Below, piece by piece: positions 53,962 to 63,005 of a stretch of DNA of 64,000 nucleotides. Below the pieces are notes generated by a model that saw only the letters and a program-made list of their open reading frames with translations, was not told the origin of the DNA and ran no database searches. Both the position numbers and the translations under genes were made by a program. The DNA is from JAMLHH01 sp035515235 (GTDB lineage: Bacteria; Bacteroidota; Bacteroidia; Chitinophagales; JADIYW01). The stretch is from positions 7,117 to 71,116 of the forward strand of contig DATJBS010000055.1 in the NCBI GenBank assembly GCA_035515235.1, in the 5' to 3' direction. The stretch's first letter is position 1. Each line of letters opens with the position of its first letter.

Positions 53962-54165
53962 TTAATTTCTTCAATTGCAGTAAAAAGATTAATACAATAT
54001 CACCAAAAACAGTTAGATATACAATTTTTTTAGATGTTAAATTTTGAGAGAAGGTGAGATTTAAAGCTTTTTGAAAAACATATCACGTTCTCTCTTTTAT
54101 GGAATTTCTTTCAAAATGCATCTAATTAAGAGCGACGCTAGAAGTAATCAAATAAAGTATAATCT

Positions 54166-55005
54166 ATGGCAAAGAATAAAACTATAAATATAGATGGGAA
54201 AGATATATCAATTATCGATAATGATCCACAAAGCGATTATATTTCACTTACTGATATGGCAAAAAGTCAGTTACAAGAAGTTGTTATAATAAAATGGTTA
54301 AGTCTGAAAAGTACTATAGAATATCTTGGTGAATGGGAAGCTCTTTATAACTCAGATTTTAATTATACCGAATTCGGTATAATTAGAAATGCTGCAGGAA
54401 GTAATAATTTTGTTCTTTCTGTGAAACAATGGTTGGAACATACTAAAGCAAAAGGGTTAGCAGCCAAAGCTGGTAGGTATGGAGGAACCTATGCTCACAA
54501 GGATATTGCTTTTCATTTTGGAATGTGGATTAGTCCTAAATTTCAATTATTACTTGTTAGAGAGTACCAACGTTTAAAAGAGGAAGAAAGTCATCGAGAT
54601 CAATTAGAATGGAATATTCATAGAATATTATCCAAAGTAAATTATAGAATACATACAGATGCAATAAAAGAAAATCTAATTCCTAAATTAATCAATTCCC
54701 AACAAGTAACCTTTATTTACGCCACCGAAGCAGATTTACTGAATGTTGCATTATTTGGTATGACAGCTAAACAATGGCGATCTGAAAATCTTGAAACAAA
54801 AGGAAATATTAGAGATGATGCCACTATTGAACAATTAGTGGTTTTAAGCAATATGGAAAGTATAAATGCTCTGTTGATACAACAAAATATTTGTCAATCA
54901 AAAAGACTTCTTCAACTAAACAAAGTTGCTATTTCTCAAATGAAATCGTTAATTCGAAATAATTCATTCAAAAACATACCACAACTTAAAAAGGATATAA
55001 ATTGA
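54166..55005 (+). CDS. KilA-N domain-containing protein
   Basis: A 279-residue protein. Residues about 15-136 form a KilA-N domain (YISLTDMAKS, IKWLSLKSTIEYLGEWEALY, VKQWLEHTKAKGLAAKAGRY, AFHFGMWISPKFQLLL), a DNA-binding fold typical of phages and large DNA viruses. The C-terminal half is helical (YATEADLLNVALFGMTAKQW) and of unknown function. No phage gene, integrase or repeat is nearby, so it appears to be an isolated acquired gene. Its codon use is as AT-rich as its surroundings. Confidence 0.88.
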   Translation: MAKNKTINIDGKDISIIDNDPQSDYISLTDMAKSQLQEVVIIKWLSLKSTIEYLGEWEALYNSDFNYTEFGIIRNAAGSNNFVLSVKQWLEHTKAKGLAAKAGRYGGTYAHKDIAFHFGMWISPKFQLLLVREYQRLKEEESHRDQLEWNIHRILSKVNYRIHTDAIKENLIPKLINSQQVTFIYATEADLLNVALFGMTAKQWRSENLETKGNIRDDATIEQLVVLSNMESINALLIQQNICQSKRLLQLNKVAISQMKSLIRNNSFKNIPQLKKDIN

Positions 55006-55149
55006 TTTTATTTGTATTCTCTTTAAATTAGAAGAATAAACTTAATTAATCTATTCGCTTTTAGTTTTTATTTTCAACTACCACTTCCCATAAGCAGAGA
55101 GCTAAATGATATTTTGTAGTTTTGCCTTTTATTTTGAAATGAATCTATC

Positions 55150-56655
55150 GTGAGCTTAATTAAAAAATTGGCATCTGAAACTGCTGCTTATGGACTAAGC
55201 AGTATTTTGGCGAGGCTCATCAATTATATATTTTCTTTTATTATAGTAAAAGCAGTGACTACTGCAGAATACGGTGATTTCACTAAATTCTATGCCTACG
55301 CTGGCTTCCTACAAGTGGTGCTGACCCACGGAATGGAGACTGCTTATTTTAGATTTAAGAACAAGGCAGGAAATCATCCTCAAGCTTTTGCCACAGGTTT
55401 TATGTCTATGGCTGCTCTTTCTATGAGCTTCCTATTGGTTTCTTATATTTTTCAGCAACCGATAGCTTTCTATGCAAAGGTGGCTCAAAATCCTGAGTTC
55501 GTATTGTTATTTGCTTGGATTATGGCATTTGATACTTTGTCGGCTTTGCCTTTTGCAAGCTTAAGAGCTCACAATCGACCATTCACATTTGCTGCTTTTA
55601 GAATTATCAATATTGTCATCAATATTATTTTCATTTTGTTGCTCTTGTTTTGGTTACCCAAAATTTATGATCAAGCAGTAATTTCTGGAGCGTTTTGGAC
55701 AAATTATTACAATCCAAATTATGGTGTGGGATATGTGTTTATCGCTAATTTGATTGCTAGTGTAGTCACTTTTATATTGATGTCTAGAGAGTTGAAGCAA
55801 CTGAAATTAGGTGTAGATTTCTCACTTTACAAACAAATGCTGCCCTATGCTCTACCTATTATGTTGGTGGGATTTGCAGGAATGATAAATGAAATGTTGA
55901 GCCGGGTGATGATGGAGTATCTATTGCCTTATGATGATTATACCAATAAAGAACTTTTAGGAATATTTGGATTCAACTATAAGTTTGCAATGTTGATTAC
56001 GCTGTTTTTACAAGCTTATCGATATGCTGCCGAGCCTTTCTTTTTTGCTAATGCAGAAAATGAAAATGCTAAGGAAGTCTACGCGAAAAGCATGCATTAC
56101 TTCATTATCGCAGGCTGTTTTATTTTCTTATCTGTAATGGTGATGATTCCATTCATACAGTATATGTTGTTATCCTTTGATCCTAAATATGCAGAGTATT
56201 TCCACGGGCAAAACGTAATACCAATTTTATTAGCGGCTAATTTATTATTAGGAATTTATTTTAATCTTTCTACTTGGTATAAGGTCACTGACAAGACTCA
56301 TATTGGAGCAATGATTTCAATTTTTGGGGCAACAATGACTTTTGTTTTGAATTGGATCATGATTCCCAAATATGGATATACTGGAGCAGCCGTTTCCACT
56401 TTATTATGTTATTCGTCCATGGTTATTGTAGGCTATATCACGGAATTAAAGTACTACCCTATTCCTTACTATATTAAACATGGATTGTTTTATATCGTGC
56501 TTACCGTCATACTTTGGCAAATATTCGAATTTACTAAAGGGTTTTTCAATAATCAGGTTGTTTTAATTACTGGATTATCTGTCGTGATGCTATCAATTTA
56601 TCTGGTAGTTACATATCTTAGTGAACGAGGACAATTGAAATTTAAAAGAGGTTAA
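55150..56655 (+). CDS. Oligosaccharide flippase / polysaccharide biosynthesis protein (MOP superfamily)
   Basis: A 501-residue membrane protein with about 12-14 transmembrane helices, starting SLIKKLASETAAYGLSSILA as in Wzx-like flippases. It probably moves a lipid-linked glycan across the inner membrane. The start codon is GTG; the nearest ATG upstream runs into a stop after four codons. A TAGTTTTG box sits at 55117. It is followed 10 bp later by dut. Confidence 0.88.
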   Translation: MSLIKKLASETAAYGLSSILARLINYIFSFIIVKAVTTAEYGDFTKFYAYAGFLQVVLTHGMETAYFRFKNKAGNHPQAFATGFMSMAALSMSFLLVSYIFQQPIAFYAKVAQNPEFVLLFAWIMAFDTLSALPFASLRAHNRPFTFAAFRIINIVINIIFILLLLFWLPKIYDQAVISGAFWTNYYNPNYGVGYVFIANLIASVVTFILMSRELKQLKLGVDFSLYKQMLPYALPIMLVGFAGMINEMLSRVMMEYLLPYDDYTNKELLGIFGFNYKFAMLITLFLQAYRYAAEPFFFANAENENAKEVYAKSMHYFIIAGCFIFLSVMVMIPFIQYMLLSFDPKYAEYFHGQNVIPILLAANLLLGIYFNLSTWYKVTDKTHIGAMISIFGATMTFVLNWIMIPKYGYTGAAVSTLLCYSSMVIVGYITELKYYPIPYYIKHGLFYIVLTVILWQIFEFTKGFFNNQVVLITGLSVVMLSIYLVVTYLSERGQLKFKRG

Positions 56656-56665
56656 ATACTTGAAG

Positions 56666-57109
56666 ATGTTTGATGTAAATATTAAGATAGTCAATCTATC
56701 CACTAACCCATTACCAGAGTATGAGACTGCTGGTTCTGCAGGGATGGATATTAGAGCTGCACTAGGAGAACCCGCAATGCTAAAACCTTTACAAAGAGTG
56801 TTAATACCAACTGGTTTATATATAGAACTTCCTAAAGGATATGAAGCTCAAGTAAGACCTAGAAGTGGGTTAGCCATAAAGAAAGGCCTTAGCGTATTGA
56901 ATTCACCGGGCACTATAGACAGTGATTATAGAGGGGAAATTAAGGTAATATTGATTAATCTATCTAATGAAACTGTCATCGTCAATACTGGTGAAAGGAT
57001 TGCTCAAATTGTCATAGCTAAATATGAAAAAGCAGAATTGACAGAAGTAGATGAATTATCAGATTCTGAAAGAGGCGCTGGTGGATTTGGTCATACAGGA
57101 GTTAAATAA
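56666..57109 (+). CDS. dut: dUTP diphosphatase (dUTPase)
   Basis: A 147-residue trimeric enzyme converting dUTP to dUMP. All five motifs are present: AGSAGMDIRA, PRSGLAIKKGL, GTIDSDYRGEI, GERIAQIV and RGAGGFGHTG. The frame extends two codons upstream to a TTG at 56660; ATG at 56666 is preferred. It lies between an envelope flippase and a sugar nucleotidyltransferase. Confidence 0.95.
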   Translation: MFDVNIKIVNLSTNPLPEYETAGSAGMDIRAALGEPAMLKPLQRVLIPTGLYIELPKGYEAQVRPRSGLAIKKGLSVLNSPGTIDSDYRGEIKVILINLSNETVIVNTGERIAQIVIAKYEKAELTEVDELSDSERGAGGFGHTGVK

Positions 57110-57113
57110 TTTT

Positions 57114-57141
57114 TTGATTTAGCCTATCTATTCTATCTTTG
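57114..57141 (+). promoter_or_regulatory. Promoter of the nucleotidyltransferase-TPR pair
   Basis: TTG (57114-57116), 17-nt spacer, TATCTTTG (57134-57141). This exactly matches the Bacteroidota consensus. It leaves a leader of about 25 nt before the ATG at 57172, so this pair can be transcribed independently of flippase-dut. Confidence 0.65.
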
Positions 57142-57171
57142 TTTAACATGTTACTTTAAATAAAAATTTTA

Positions 57172-58176
57172 ATGAATATTATTATACCAATGGCGGGGAG
57201 AGGATCTCGTCTTAGACCCCATACTTTAACTACTCCAAAACCTTTAGTTCCTGTAGCAGGAAAACCCATAGTAGAATGGCTTGTAAAAGATATTATCAAT
57301 TTATGTCCGGACAAAGTAGATACTATAGGATTTGTAATTGGTGATTTTGGAAAAGAAGTAGAAGAGAACTTAATTAAAGTAGCAGAAAGCCTTGGAGCAA
57401 AAGGTCAAATATTTTATCAAGAAGAAGCTCTAGGTACTGCTCATGCAATTTATTGTGCGAGTGAATTATTGACAGGACCTACCATTGTAGCTTTTGCAGA
57501 CACACTTTTCAAAACTGATTTTAAAATCAATAAGGAAGATGATGGTGTGATTTTCGTTCAAAAAGTAGAAGATCCATCAGCATTTGGTGTAGTGAAATTA
57601 TCTCCTGAAGGAATTATTACTGACTTCGTAGAAAAGCCAGAAACTTTTGTCTCTGATTTAGCAATTATAGGAATTTATTACTTCAAAGATGGTGTCAAAT
57701 TGCGTTCTGAAATCAAATACCTTTTAGATAATAATATCAAAGAAAAGGGAGAGTTTCAATTGACTAATGTCATGGAGACCATGAGAAAACAAGGTACTCA
57801 ATATCGTCCTGGTGAAGTTATTGAATGGCTAGATTGTGGCAATAAAAATGCTACAGTTCATACCAATCAGAGAATGTTAGAAATAAAGACTCCTGCAGGA
57901 AATATTTCTAATACAATTCAGTCTACGCATGCTACTATTATTCAACCGTGTTTCATCGGTGAAAATGTAATTATTACAAATTCTGTTGTAGGCCCTCACG
58001 TCTCTATTGGTGACAATACAACTATATTAAATAGTGTTATTTCTAATACAATCATCCAAAAAAACACGCATATTCAAGGTATAATTACCACCAACTCAAT
58101 GATAGGCAATCATGTACAGTTATCATGCAAGGCTAAAGATTTGAGCGTCGGAGATTATACTAATAATGAAGAATGA
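57172..58176 (+). CDS. NDP-sugar pyrophosphorylase-like nucleotidyltransferase
   Basis: A 334-residue protein with the nucleotidyltransferase start NIIIPMAGRGSRLRPHTLTT and PKPLVPVAGKPIVEW, and VAFADTLF in the metal-binding region. The C-terminal ~90 residues are a left-handed beta-helix of hexapeptide turns (ATIIQPCFIGENVIITNSVV). It activates a sugar-1-phosphate; the sugar and nucleotide are unknown. It overlaps the next gene by 4 bp (ATGA). Confidence 0.9.
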   Translation: MNIIIPMAGRGSRLRPHTLTTPKPLVPVAGKPIVEWLVKDIINLCPDKVDTIGFVIGDFGKEVEENLIKVAESLGAKGQIFYQEEALGTAHAIYCASELLTGPTIVAFADTLFKTDFKINKEDDGVIFVQKVEDPSAFGVVKLSPEGIITDFVEKPETFVSDLAIIGIYYFKDGVKLRSEIKYLLDNNIKEKGEFQLTNVMETMRKQGTQYRPGEVIEWLDCGNKNATVHTNQRMLEIKTPAGNISNTIQSTHATIIQPCFIGENVIITNSVVGPHVSIGDNTTILNSVISNTIIQKNTHIQGIITTNSMIGNHVQLSCKAKDLSVGDYTNNEE

Positions 58177-59936
58177 TGCAGATAAAAACATATTTCAAAG
58201 TAATAGCATTGACTTTTTGTCTTTTGCCAGCCATTGCATTTGCAGGTAAAAAATCTAAAAAAAAGAGCACTAAAGAATCGGTAGTTACAGCTTCCACTTC
58301 TAATACCATTAAGTCTTTGACAAGAGAGGCGATGTTCATCAATGCCATGCAGTCCAAGCTTTTGGGCAATCTTAATGAAGCAGCTCTTAGGTTCAACTCT
58401 ATCATCAAAGAAGACCCTAACAATTACGCTTCTTATTTTCAATTAGCTCAAATTTATTTCGAATTGCGTGAGCTTCCTAAAGCTGAAGTTGCAGCACAAA
58501 AAGCTTTAGATTTAAATCCAAATGATGAATGGCATTATGTTTTCTTGGGACAAATCAAAGCCGGGAAAGGTGACTTTAATGGAGCAGCAAATGTCTATGA
58601 AAAACTCATCCAATTTCAACAACCTAATGATATCGACTTATATTTTGATTGGGTCATGTTATTAGAGAAAGCAGATAAAAATGACAAAGCTCTAGAAGTA
58701 CTTCAAAAAATGGATAAGAAGTTTGGTCCAAATGATGATATTCTTTTTGAAAAAATAGCAGTTTATCTCAATACTGAACGTCATAAAGAAGCCATTTCTG
58801 AAATAAAAAACCTTATTTCTAAAGATACTTCTCAATATAAATACTATGGGTATTTAGGAGATATTTATGAGCAAGCTGGCCAACAAGATAAGGCTATAGA
58901 ATCTTATGAAAAAGTGCTCGCAAAAGAGCCTGACAATGTATTAGCGATTTATTCTTTATCTAATATTTATTCAAAAAATGGCGATGATGCACAACAAGAA
59001 GTCATTCTTTCTAATGCATTTCGTTCTAAAACGATGAGTATAGAAGATAAGGTAAGATTATTTATTCCTATCATTCAATTTAAGGAAGGCTCAGATAGTG
59101 TAATTAGCAATAGAGAAATGATTTATCATTTGCTAGATACCTTATATGTTGCGCATTCTGATGATAGTGACATGATTGGTTTAATCAATGACACTTATTT
59201 GACTTTAGGAGAAAAAGAAAAAGCTTTTGATTTTTTAGAGAAAATAGTTCAAGATTCTAGTTCTAATAAGGATATCTGGATACAATATTTATCAGCGATT
59301 TCTAATTTAGGGCATTTTGATTCTTTATATAATAATTCCGTTGAAGCCATCTCAAGATTTCCAGAAGAGCCCACTTTCAACTTCTTTGCAGGCTTATCCG
59401 CGACATTGACTAAGAAATATAAAGAGGCACAAAGTATTTATACTGAAGGTTTGAAGAAAGAAATTGATAATGAAAATCTTAGATTACAATTGCTTATAGG
59501 CTTGGGCGATGTTTCAAGTGAATTAAAAGATTTTGATATTTCTGACGATTCGTACGAGAAGGCTTTAGAGATAGAACCCAATAATCCCACGGTTTTAAAT
59601 AACTATGCTTATTTCCTTAGCGTTAGAAATTTAGAGTTGAGCAGAGCTGAAAAGATGAGCAAAAAGTCAAACCTTTTAGAAGAAAACAATGCTGCATTTC
59701 AAGATACTTATGCATGGATTATGTATCAAAAAGGGGATTATAACGAAGCTTTAAAATGGATGGAAAAAGCTATGATTTCTGCTGGAGAACAATCTAGTGC
59801 AGAAATGTTTGACCACTACGGGGATATTCTTTTGAAGCTTGACCAAAAAGAAAAAGCGATTCAGTTTTGGAAAAAAGCAATTGAAAAAGATAATACAAGA
59901 GAAGAAACTTCCAAAAAAATTCAACAGCACAAATAA
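58173..59936 (+). CDS. Exported tetratricopeptide-repeat protein
   Basis: A 587-residue protein with a signal peptide ending AIAFAGKKS and then a Lys-rich stretch. Many tetratricopeptide units fill the rest, for example YASYFQLAQIYFELRELPKA, YYGYLGDIYEQAGQQDKAIE and LNNYAYFLSVRNLELSRAEK. It is likely a periplasmic or outer-membrane-associated scaffold. It is translationally coupled to the nucleotidyltransferase, an arrangement I recall from other Bacteroidota. Confidence 0.88.
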   Translation: MMQIKTYFKVIALTFCLLPAIAFAGKKSKKKSTKESVVTASTSNTIKSLTREAMFINAMQSKLLGNLNEAALRFNSIIKEDPNNYASYFQLAQIYFELRELPKAEVAAQKALDLNPNDEWHYVFLGQIKAGKGDFNGAANVYEKLIQFQQPNDIDLYFDWVMLLEKADKNDKALEVLQKMDKKFGPNDDILFEKIAVYLNTERHKEAISEIKNLISKDTSQYKYYGYLGDIYEQAGQQDKAIESYEKVLAKEPDNVLAIYSLSNIYSKNGDDAQQEVILSNAFRSKTMSIEDKVRLFIPIIQFKEGSDSVISNREMIYHLLDTLYVAHSDDSDMIGLINDTYLTLGEKEKAFDFLEKIVQDSSSNKDIWIQYLSAISNLGHFDSLYNNSVEAISRFPEEPTFNFFAGLSATLTKKYKEAQSIYTEGLKKEIDNENLRLQLLIGLGDVSSELKDFDISDDSYEKALEIEPNNPTVLNNYAYFLSVRNLELSRAEKMSKKSNLLEENNAAFQDTYAWIMYQKGDYNEALKWMEKAMISAGEQSSAEMFDHYGDILLKLDQKEKAIQFWKKAIEKDNTREETSKKIQQHK

Positions 59937-59962
59937 GAAAATTACTATTTAAGGTAATATTG

Positions 59963-59987
59963 GACAGGTTTTATGGAAAACCTTGTC
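59963..59987 (+). terminator. Possible terminator after the TPR gene
   Basis: GACAGGTTTT (59963-59972) pairs with AAAACCTTGTC (59977-59987), with one bulged T and an ATGG loop. A pyrimidine-rich TTCCTCTCTC follows instead of a pure U-tract. Confidence 0.5.
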
Positions 59988-60019
59988 TTCCTCTCTCTTA
60001 ATGATATAAGATTATTATC

Positions 60020-61336
60020 ATGAAAGAGCAGTTTTTACATTTTGTGTGGCAGTACCATCGTTTTAACCATCATCAGCTACAAACTATCCAAGGTCAACCT
60101 ATTCAAATTATAGATTATGGCCAATCTAATCCTAGTGATGGTCCAGATTTTCTATTTGCAAAAATTAAAATAGGCAAAGTCCTTTGGGTCGGTCATGTAG
60201 AAATTCATGTACATTCAAGTGATTGGGAAAAACATCAGCATTCAAAAGATGAAAACTATAAGAATGTCATCTTACACGTCGTATATCATCATGATAAGGA
60301 AATTAAAAACTTTCAGCCTCCTACTTTAGAGCTCTCTGGACTGATTCCTAAGTCAATATATGAACGCTTTCTTTATTTAGAACAATCACCACACATCCTC
60401 CCTTGTCAGCATTTAATCACAGATATTGACCCAAGCGTTATCACTATGTTTATGCATCGTTTGGCAATAGAAAGGTTAGAGTTGAAAGTGCAGAAAATCG
60501 AAGCTCTACTTGAAAAACATCAAAACAATTTTGAGCAAGTTGCATTTATTTGGCTGAGTAGATATTTTGGAATAGGTTCTAATAGTGATGCATTTCAAGA
60601 ATTGTCCACACGCATTCCCATAAGTTGGTTGTCCAAAATTCAAGATGAACCAGAAAGCATTACGGCTTTAATGATGGGAAGTGCTGGATTCTTAAAGTAT
60701 TTACCAGAAGATGAAAAATATCTTTTGAATCTCTCGAATCAATTTGAACATTTTCAGCACAAATGGAAGATTTCTGTTTTAGAACCACAATGGTGGAAAT
60801 GGAAAATGGGAAGACCTTCTACCTTTCCTTCTTTAAAATTAGCTCAACTTTCAAAACTTTTAGAAAAGAAGTCATCTGTATTTCAATTGATTCTGGATGA
60901 AAAGTATTTTGTAAAAGAAGTTTGCTCTATTACATTAAATCCATTTTGGGACGAACATTATATTTTACAATCCACTTCTGTCAACAGAGAAAAGGGCATA
61001 TCATTAGCGTTTGCAAATAGACTGCTCATCAACGTCAGCGTTCCTTTAATGTTAGCTTATGGGAGATATTTAGGAGATTATTCTTGGACAGAGAAAGCAT
61101 TAGATATTTTAGAGAAATTGCCTCCGGAGAAAAACAGAATCACTAAAGTGATGCAAGGTTCAGGGCTAATCAATGAAAACGCTATGGATAGTCAAGCACT
61201 CCTTCATCTTAAAAATGAATACTGCGATCTTAAGAAATGCTTGAGTTGTCAGATTGGAAATAAAATTATTTGCTCAAATACATACCAATTACAAGAAGCT
61301 GACGTAAATTTGGGACAATATGAAGCCTACATCTGA
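60020..61336 (+). CDS. DUF2851 family protein
   Basis: A 438-residue protein starting MKEQFLHFVWQYHRFNHHQL, with NPSDGPDFLFAKIKIGKVLW, GHVEIHVHSSDWEKHQHSKD and VILHVVYHHD, which are characteristic of DUF2851. The Asp/Glu-His pattern is somewhat like a PD-(D/E)xK nuclease core, but this is only a suggestion. Near the C-terminus are CDLKKCLSCQIGN cysteines. Its last 17 bases overlap the start of a truncated pspC-like copy. Confidence 0.88.
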   Translation: MKEQFLHFVWQYHRFNHHQLQTIQGQPIQIIDYGQSNPSDGPDFLFAKIKIGKVLWVGHVEIHVHSSDWEKHQHSKDENYKNVILHVVYHHDKEIKNFQPPTLELSGLIPKSIYERFLYLEQSPHILPCQHLITDIDPSVITMFMHRLAIERLELKVQKIEALLEKHQNNFEQVAFIWLSRYFGIGSNSDAFQELSTRIPISWLSKIQDEPESITALMMGSAGFLKYLPEDEKYLLNLSNQFEHFQHKWKISVLEPQWWKWKMGRPSTFPSLKLAQLSKLLEKKSSVFQLILDEKYFVKEVCSITLNPFWDEHYILQSTSVNREKGISLAFANRLLINVSVPLMLAYGRYLGDYSWTEKALDILEKLPPEKNRITKVMQGSGLINENAMDSQALLHLKNEYCDLKKCLSCQIGNKIICSNTYQLQEADVNLGQYEAYI

Positions 61337-61459
61337 TTATTCACCTATTGAGAAATCTAGAGATTTTATAGAATCTAGTATTTATGGAGTATGTGCCTAT
61401 TTAGGTAGAAAATTAGATATGCCTTCAAAGAAGGTGAGGATGTTTTTTGTTTACGCTTC
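61315..61459. repeat. 145-bp direct repeat, upstream copy
   Basis: Matches 62264-62408 over 145 bp without indels. The first ~105 bp are identical; only four differences occur, all near the 3' end. It begins five bases before the ATG of the pspC-like reading frame. Confidence 0.95.
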
Positions 61460-61463
61460 TTAG
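61320..61463 (+). pseudogene. Truncated 5' copy of the PspC-like gene
   Basis: A 47-codon frame identical in protein sequence to residues 1-47 of the intact gene at 62269, then a TAG stop where similarity ends. All four DNA differences from the intact copy are synonymous third-position changes (TCA/TCT, AAG/AAA, AGG/AGA, TAC/TAT). It keeps the 17-bp overlap with DUF2851, probably the original gene junction. The product would lack the membrane segment. Confidence 0.85.
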
Positions 61464-61502
61464 TTTGTCTAAAAAGATAATTATATTATCTATAATTACA
61501 TT

Positions 61503-62240
61503 ATGGAACAAGTTTATACATATGAAACACCAAGTAAGCTGCGAAGAGGATTTTCTTTTTTTATAGATCAATTTATTATTTCATTTTTTTTAAGCATTAC
61601 TTCATTAATAATTTTTTCTTTGGTTAGTGATGAATTCCTGCTTGATTTTAGCCTAAAATCAAATAGAAAATGGAGCTGGATTTATATATTTATTACTTCT
61701 TTTTGTTATTTCTTTTATTATTTCTTATCTGAATCTATTAATGGAACAACTTTTGGTAAAAGTTTATTGAGACTTTATGTTTTTGAACCGGAAAACATGG
61801 AAAAACCTTCAGAAAGTAAAATTTTAATAAGAAGTTTTACTAGATTTTTACCTTTCGAGGCGTTATTTTATTTATATTCTGATGATGGTATTGGACCACA
61901 TGATTTAACTTCAGGTACAGTTGTAAAATATAGAATTAAGGAGAAGAAAGCTATTGTTAAAAAGGAAAATATACAGATTCAAATACCCAAATTTAAATTT
62001 GGAGAACAATTAAAAGATATCAACTTAGGGCTTTTAAGATTATTTGCAATTTTAGCTTTTCTAATCCCACTTTTTTATACAATGTATAAATATTCTGATT
62101 GCCCATATTATAGAGATGATTGCAGTTGGACATCTAAGTTTATAACGTTCATAAGCAGTTTTGTTATTTATATAATTACAATTGTTATTGGAATATGGGT
62201 ATACAGAGGATTTAAAAATAGCAATAAAGAACAAAGCTAG
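61503..62240 (+). CDS. RDD family membrane protein, inserted gene
   Basis: A 245-residue protein. The RDD domain is seen in LRRGFSFFIDQFIISFFLSI, ESINGTTFGKSLLRLYVFEP and GIGPHDLTSGTVVKY, with membrane segments at about 20-42, 58-78, 176-196 and 215-235. RDD proteins include ion antiporters, but most are uncharacterised. The gene is more AT-rich and Phe/Ile/Tyr-rich than its neighbours. It lies exactly between the two copies of the 145-bp repeat, so it interrupts an older DUF2851-pspC-recX order. Confidence 0.85.
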   Translation: MEQVYTYETPSKLRRGFSFFIDQFIISFFLSITSLIIFSLVSDEFLLDFSLKSNRKWSWIYIFITSFCYFFYYFLSESINGTTFGKSLLRLYVFEPENMEKPSESKILIRSFTRFLPFEALFYLYSDDGIGPHDLTSGTVVKYRIKEKKAIVKKENIQIQIPKFKFGEQLKDINLGLLRLFAILAFLIPLFYTMYKYSDCPYYRDDCSWTSKFITFISSFVIYIITIVIGIWVYRGFKNSNKEQS

Positions 62241-62263
62241 TTTTCCATAAAATAGATAATTTT

Positions 62264-62408
62264 ACAATATGAAGCCTACATCTGATTATTCACCTATTGA
62301 GAAATCTAGAGATTTTATAGAATCTAGTATTTATGGAGTATGTGCCTATTTAGGTAGAAAATTAGATATGCCTTCTAAAAAGGTGAGAATGTTTTTTGTT
62401 TATGCTTC
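62264..62408. repeat. 145-bp direct repeat, downstream copy
   Basis: Second copy of 61315-61459; it forms the 5' end of the intact PspC-like gene. Confidence 0.95.
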
Positions 62409-62514
62409 GTTTTTGACTTTAGGTTCACCTGTCATTATCTATCTCACATTAGCGTTTATCTTGAATTTAAGATTCATGATTAAGACGAAAAGAAATCCAG
62501 TATGGGATATTTGA
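62269..62514 (+). CDS. PspC domain-containing small membrane protein
   Basis: An 81-residue protein with the PspC-like layout: a short polar N-terminus, IYGVCAYLGRKLDMPSKKVR, and one hydrophobic segment (48-70: FLTLGSPVIIYLTLAFILNL). Phage-shock-type C proteins are inner-membrane regulators. A basic, Pro-containing end (KTKRNPVWDI) follows. It overlaps recX by 13 bp. Confidence 0.82.
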   Translation: MKPTSDYSPIEKSRDFIESSIYGVCAYLGRKLDMPSKKVRMFFVYASFLTLGSPVIIYLTLAFILNLRFMIKTKRNPVWDI

Positions 62515-63005
62515 AAAAGAAAATATCTGTTCCATATCAATTTAAAGAAGGTCAAGAAAAAGAAATTATTAGTAAAATTGAGCACTTCTGCGCATACACT
62601 GAGCGATGTGAAGCGGATGTCATCAAAAAACTTAAAGCTTGGAAAGTTCCTACAGAATTATTTCCTGAAATAATAGAATATCTAAAAGAACAGAAATTCA
62701 TTCACGAAGAAAGATTTGGACAGCTTTTTACCAATGGAAAATTCAAACTAAAAGGTTGGGGTAAACAAAAAATCAAAGTTCATTTGATGTCCAAGCAAGT
62801 CAATGAAAGTATTATCGAAGAATCACTTTCTGCCATTGAAGACGAAGCCTATCTTCAAAAACTGGATCAAATATTAAAGCTAAAGCTTAAAAATATGAAG
62901 CAAGAAGATTCTTTTACTATGAAAGGGAAGCTATATCGTTATGCGCTCCAGAAAGGTTATGAGTCCTCATTGATTTCGACGTGGCTGGCAGAGAATGAGT
63001 TTTGA
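62502..63005 (+). CDS. recX: Regulatory protein RecX
   Basis: A 167-residue helical protein made of three-helix RecX repeats. CAYTERCEADVIKKLKAWKV and IEYLKEQKFIHEERFGQLFT are typical. RecX binds RecA filaments and limits recombination. It is not next to recA here. It overlaps the PspC-like gene by 13 bp, so both are probably co-translated. Confidence 0.9.
   Translation: MGYLKKKISVPYQFKEGQEKEIISKIEHFCAYTERCEADVIKKLKAWKVPTELFPEIIEYLKEQKFIHEERFGQLFTNGKFKLKGWGKQKIKVHLMSKQVNESIIEESLSAIEDEAYLQKLDQILKLKLKNMKQEDSFTMKGKLYRYALQKGYESSLISTWLAENEF

Noticed and set aside
58155..58442. Two minus-strand frames under the TPR gene start
   Set aside because: They are antisense to a signal peptide and TPR units and show no protein-like features.
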